Source: Fimbriimonadia bacterium
GTDB lineage: Bacteria; Armatimonadota; Fimbriimonadia; Fimbriimonadales; JABRVX01
DNA length: 32,210 nt
Reading direction: 5' to 3'
Assembly: GCA_039961735.1 (NCBI GenBank)
Contig: JABRVX010000062.1
Location: 1 to 32,210, forward strand
Shown here: positions 29,454-32,210 of the stretch, in pieces
How the letters are laid out: each line of letters begins with the position of its first letter
Numbering within the stretch: position 1 is the stretch's first letter
The notes under the pieces: model-generated
The model's database searches: none
The model's input: only the letters and a program-made list of their open reading frames with translations
What the model was told of the DNA's origin: nothing
Translations under genes and position numbers: made by a program

Positions 29454-29483
29454 CTGACGACAAGGATATTTAGCATGTATAAT
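29454..29483 (+). promoter_or_regulatory. Promoter of the phytanoyl-CoA-dioxygenase-like gene
   Basis: CTGACG at 29454-29459, 18-base spacer, consensus TATAAT at 29478-29483, 40 bp before the TTG start. Confidence 0.65.
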
Positions 29484-29506
29484 GATCTGGGCCGAGCGCC
29501 CAGATC
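29484..29506 (+). promoter_or_regulatory. Palindromic operator candidate over the transcription start
   Basis: GATCTGGGC (29484-29492), 5-base centre, GCCCAGATC (29498-29506): nine perfect inverted base pairs starting right after the -10 box and spanning the expected start site. Confidence 0.5.
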
Positions 29507-29523
29507 CCTGAAGAGGTGTCCCG

Positions 29524-30282
29524 TTGCAAACTGTTTCCATCGACCCGACAGCAATCACACAGGCCGATGTGGACCTCTATCGTCGGCAAGGTTACATCCG
29601 CTTTGGACGCATCCTCACCGACGACGAGTTGGCAGCCGCGCGCGAACACGTGGACTGGCTGATGGCCAACCTGAAGGAAGACGAGTGGCCGGAGCGTATG
29701 AACGGCATCCACAACGAAGACGAGAAGATGTACGCGCTATGCACCAACCCCCGTTTGTTGGATGCCGTCGAGAAGTTCATCGGCCCGAACATCGTGCTGT
29801 TCTCCAGCCATCTGTTGTGCAAGCCCGAGCGTGAGGGGCACGCTGTCCCGTGGCACCAAGACGGCATTTTCTGGCCGCTGGAGCCGATGGACATCTTGAC
29901 CGTGTGGCTGGCGATTGACGACGCGGGGCCAGAAAACGGCTGCATGAGGGTCATCCCGGGTACGCACACCCGCGGCCCCATTGAGCACGTGCCGCAGGAC
30001 ACCGGCACACAGGTTCTGCACCTCGGCCTGCCGATGAGCGAGGTGGACGAGAGCAAAGCCGTGGACATCGAGCTGAAGATGGGTGAGTTCTCGATGCACG
30101 AGCCTTGGCTGATTCACGGCTCGAACGTGAACCGCTCGAATAAGCGGCGCGCCGGCTACACCATGCGCTTCATGCCGGCGACGACGAAGCTGACGCGCAC
30201 ACCGGGCTTCTACGAAAAGCACAAGATGTACGTCGTCCGCGGCAACCCGGTCCCCGGCATCAACGACTACGCGAACGTGTAG
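29524..30282 (+). CDS. Phytanoyl-CoA dioxygenase (PhyH) family protein
   Basis: A 252-residue Fe(II)/2-oxoglutarate oxygenase. TTG 29524 is the start since AAGAGGTG lies 5 bases upstream and no other start fits. The double-stranded beta-helix motif is visible: WHQDG (H111 and D113), a core with LTVWLAIDDAGPENGCMRVIPGTHTRG, and the distal His in LIHGSNVNRSNKRR (H198), with Arg following for 2-oxoglutarate. The N-terminal residues about 14-50 (ADVDLYRRQGYIRFGRILTDDELAAAREHVDW) are typical of PhyH proteins. Members hydroxylate CoA-linked lipids, secondary metabolites or nucleosides; the substrate is not shown. It is transcribed from its own promoter and followed by a hairpin. Confidence 0.9.
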   Translation: MQTVSIDPTAITQADVDLYRRQGYIRFGRILTDDELAAAREHVDWLMANLKEDEWPERMNGIHNEDEKMYALCTNPRLLDAVEKFIGPNIVLFSSHLLCKPEREGHAVPWHQDGIFWPLEPMDILTVWLAIDDAGPENGCMRVIPGTHTRGPIEHVPQDTGTQVLHLGLPMSEVDESKAVDIELKMGEFSMHEPWLIHGSNVNRSNKRRAGYTMRFMPATTKLTRTPGFYEKHKMYVVRGNPVPGINDYANV

Positions 30283-30298
30283 CCCGATTCCCCGACAC

Positions 30299-30330
30299 CT
30301 TGCCCCCATCCGCCCTGGGATGGGGGCAAG
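30299..30330 (+). terminator. Strong hairpin after the PhyH-like gene
   Basis: CTTGCCCCCATCC (30299-30311) pairs perfectly over 13 bp with GGATGGGGGCAAG (30318-30330), loop GCCCTG, 16 bp after the stop. No T-tract follows. Confidence 0.65.
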
Positions 30331-30543
30331 CCAAGCCTAGGGAGTAACCAGCCCGGCCGAAGCAAGGCATCTCTCCACCCGATGATGAGGGTGGGTTATT
30401 GGGAACTGACTCCCTTCAGAGCGAAGTGGCGGGGGGAGGTTTGGGGTAGGCGTCAGGTTCAGGCAGTACAGGGGTGCGGACGCCGCCCCGCCGGAATGTG
30501 GTGTCTCGTCAGTGACCCGACCTCCCCCCCCATGGAGCAGCGC
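30331..30543. other. Intergenic stretch without gene
   Basis: About 210 bases between the hairpin and the promoter of the KBL-like gene; nothing further that I can support. Confidence 0.5.
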
Positions 30544-30573
30544 TCGACTCCGGCCCGACCCCTCCGATATACT
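30544..30573 (+). promoter_or_regulatory. Promoter candidate of the KBL/BioF-like gene
   Basis: TCGACT at 30544-30549, 18-base spacer, TATACT at 30568-30573, 22 bp before ATG 30596; GGAGG lies between. Confidence 0.5.
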
Positions 30574-30595
30574 ATGCTTCCGGAGGAACCCGGCA

Positions 30596-31792
30596 ATGAA
30601 CCAGACTCTACAGAATTGGCTCGCGAGCCAGCTCGACACGCTCAAGCAACAACACCTCTACAAGACACCTCGCATTCTGGAGACCCCCGCAGGCGGGCGC
30701 GTCCGCATGAACGGCAGAGAAGTCGTCAACATGTCGTCCAACAACTACCTCGGCCTGGCCAACCACCCGAAGGTGCGGGAGGCGTTCGTGAAGGCCGCCA
30801 TCGAGTGGGGAGTGGGCGCCGGCGCCGTGCGATGGATCGGTGGCACCATGGCGATTCACGACGAGTTGGAGCAGCGACTCGCGAAGTTCAAGCAGGTGGA
30901 AGCCGTGCTGGTCTTCACCAGCGGCTTTACGGCCAACTCGGGGTGCATACCCGCAGTGATGGTGGACGGCGACGTGATCATCTCCGACGAGCTAAACCAT
31001 GCCAGCATCATTGACGGTGTGAGGCTCTCCTCCGCCGCCTACAAGAAGTCCGAGGGCTACGTGTACGCCCACAAGGACATGAACCACCTCGAGGACATCC
31101 TTAAGAAGACGCAGCATTTCGCTAAGCGAATGATCGTGACAGACGGGGTATTCAGCATGGACGGAGACATCGCACCACTACCTGACATCGTGGCGCTGGC
31201 CGAAAGGTACGACGCGCTGGTAATGGTGGACGATGCGCATGCGAGCGGAGTGTTAGGCAAGAATGGTGCAGGCTCGACCTCTCACTTCGGTCTGTACGGA
31301 CGGGTGGATATTCAGCTCGGTACTCTGAGCAAGGCGCTGGGCGTAGTAGGTGGCTATATCGCGGGGTCGCAGTTGCTCAAGGAGTGGTTGATCAACCGTG
31401 GCAGACCCTATCTGTTCAGCACCGCACACCCACCCGCAGTGGCTGCGGCACTCATCGCGGCGATAGACATCATGGAGAACGACCCCGAGCCGATGAACCG
31501 TCTATGGTCGAACGCACGCAAGTGGAAGCAAGACCTAGCAGGTCTCGGCTTCGACACCATGGGTTCGGAGACTCCGATCACCCCGGTTTACATCGGTGAC
31601 GAGGGCAAGACTCAGGAAGCCGAGCAGATGCTGTGGAACGAGGGCGTGTATGCCCTCGGCATCGTCTATCCGACGGTTCCGCGCGGCAAGGCACGCATTC
31701 GTACGATGCCATCCGCCGCCCACACCGATCGAGACCTGGCCGACGCCCTCGAAGCCTTCCACAAAGTTGGCAAGTCCCTCGGCCTGATCTAA
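30596..31792 (+). CDS. Glycine C-acetyltransferase / 8-amino-7-oxononanoate synthase-family PLP enzyme
   Basis: A 398-residue alpha-oxoamine synthase, matching the 390-400 of Kbl and BioF. ATG 30596 has GGAGG 9 bases upstream. It shows NMSSNNYLGLANHPKV, AVRWIGGTMAIHDELEQRLAKF, FTSGFTANSG, DELNHASIIDGVRLS, VTDGVFSMDGDIAPLPDI, VDDAHASGVLG and the lysine for the cofactor K246 in GTLSKALGVVGGYIAG, then RPYLFSTAHPP. Kbl makes 2-amino-3-oxobutyrate from glycine and acetyl-CoA; BioF makes 8-amino-7-oxononanoate from alanine and pimeloyl-thioester. The overall spelling is closer to Kbl, but no threonine dehydrogenase is next door; other biotin genes are absent also, so the substrate is open. Confidence 0.93.
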   Translation: MNQTLQNWLASQLDTLKQQHLYKTPRILETPAGGRVRMNGREVVNMSSNNYLGLANHPKVREAFVKAAIEWGVGAGAVRWIGGTMAIHDELEQRLAKFKQVEAVLVFTSGFTANSGCIPAVMVDGDVIISDELNHASIIDGVRLSSAAYKKSEGYVYAHKDMNHLEDILKKTQHFAKRMIVTDGVFSMDGDIAPLPDIVALAERYDALVMVDDAHASGVLGKNGAGSTSHFGLYGRVDIQLGTLSKALGVVGGYIAGSQLLKEWLINRGRPYLFSTAHPPAVAAALIAAIDIMENDPEPMNRLWSNARKWKQDLAGLGFDTMGSETPITPVYIGDEGKTQEAEQMLWNEGVYALGIVYPTVPRGKARIRTMPSAAHTDRDLADALEAFHKVGKSLGLI

Positions 31793-32020
31793 CCCCCTTG
31801 CCCCCTTCCCGGGCCTGTTGAAAAAGCCCATAACTGCCCGACATGGGGGCGACTCATGCCACCGACTTCTGCCCCAACGCTCGTGGCGCCCGATAGCACG
31901 CTTCGACAGGCTCAGCGTGACGGTACGAGCGACTAGCGACGGCCGAAACAGGATCAGGATGTGTCGGAGGGGATGTCACTCCGAGGGAGAAGGTGAGCGC
32001 GGCGCGGCGCCCCCAGACGG
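31793..32020. other. Intergenic region with a dispersed REP-like repeat
   Basis: About 228 bases. CTTCGACAGGCTCAGCGTGAC at 31901-31921 is a third copy of the REP-like element seen at 20111 and 20191. No gene recognised. Confidence 0.6.
31901..31921 (+). repeat. REP-like element, third copy
   Basis: CTTCGACAGGCTCAGCGTGAC, same orientation as 20191-20215 on the plus strand and differing from it by one base in this core. Confidence 0.75.
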
Positions 32021-32209
32021 CTACTTGCTTTTCGGGTCGCCGGGCATCGTGCCAGCCTTGATCTCCGCGAGGTTCTTCACGCCGTCCCCGTCCGAGTCGA
32101 CGTCGTTCAGCTTCTTCAGAATCTCCGCGGTCAGCTTCTTGCCCTTGTCGGCCTGTACCAGCTTGTCCAGAGCCTGCCCGTAGGGATTCAGTTTCTTGGT
32201 CATCCCGAC
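32021..32209 (-). CDS. 3' end of a small probable CxxCH/calcium-motif protein, 5' end outside window
   Basis: At least 62 residues, ending KKLNPYGQALDKL ... LTAEILKKLNDVDSDGDGVKNLAEIKAGTMPGDPKSK. The frame runs to the window edge (VGMTKK), so ATG 32203 may be internal. The pattern 'LNPYG-x-AL ... LDSDGDG-x-x-N-x-x-E-I-x-A-G-T-x-P-G-D-P' is one I know from small proteins that begin with a CxxCH haem-type motif; that part would lie beyond the window. DSDGDG is a thrombospondin-type-3-like calcium loop. Function unknown. Confidence 0.65.
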   Translation of the reverse strand, partial: VGMTKKLNPYGQALDKLVQADKGKKLTAEILKKLNDVDSDGDGVKNLAEIKAGTMPGDPKSK

Positions 32210-32210
32210 A

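Overview
The window looks like a chromosomal segment of a GC-rich, Gram-negative-type bacterium, most likely a member of Armatimonadota. The main clue is the prepilin-like protein at 2033-2812. Its N-terminus ([20 protein letters not shown], then [14 protein letters not shown]) and its C-terminal His...LLLDGHV signature are characteristic of the large DUF1559 families of Armatimonadota and Planctomycetota. A PEP-CTERM protein, dockerin-type secreted proteins and many GTG/TTG starts fit this. The taxonomic call is inference from protein style; no rRNA is present.

Layout. 1-3700 holds cell-surface genes: a frameshifted fragment, a putative lipoprotein, a pseudopilin with a small membrane protein, and a lipoprotein. 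3785-6876 holds catabolic enzymes: an MmgE/PrpD protein (+) converging on a minus-strand pair of kynureninase-like PLP enzyme and cyclase/kynurenine-formamidase-like enzyme. A tRNA-Thr(TGT) follows at 7009-7083. 7225-10413 encodes a 2-oxoacid dehydrogenase E1 (alpha-beta fusion) and E2, closed by a good intrinsic terminator. A URO-D-family protein (-), an HNH endonuclease and an overlapping small conserved protein come next. 12948-14294 has no convincing gene and contains a 153-bp tandem repeat. 14295-19975 is the prkA-yhbH-spoVR stress-kinase cluster, with a PEP-CTERM gene inserted just before and overlapping spoVR. 20453-21904 is a Tat-exported protein resembling sugar isomerases. 22005-24760 holds a protein with a c-di-GMP-type MshEN domain fused to a degenerate protein-kinase domain, a FleN/MinD-like ATPase and, convergent, a DivIVA-like coiled coil. 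24906-26630 has a PII-like protein (-) divergent from radC, with a translin-family gene overlapping radC. 26755-29371 contains two paralogous secreted GATase-like/dockerin proteins; the second is interrupted by an in-frame TGA exactly where its paralogue has Cys. A phytanoyl-CoA-dioxygenase-like enzyme, a KBL/BioF-type aminotransferase and the 3' end of a probable CxxCH-type protein complete the window.

The most distinctive unit is the MshEN-pseudokinase gene followed 33 bp later by a FleN/MinD-like ATPase. It suggests a c-di-GMP-responsive module for pole or pilus placement that lacks the ATPase domain normally attached to MshEN. Also notable are the translin homologue coupled to radC, the UGA/Cys alignment, and the PEP-CTERM insertion in the prkA cluster. 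All functions are assigned by reading motifs by eye; no database search was possible.
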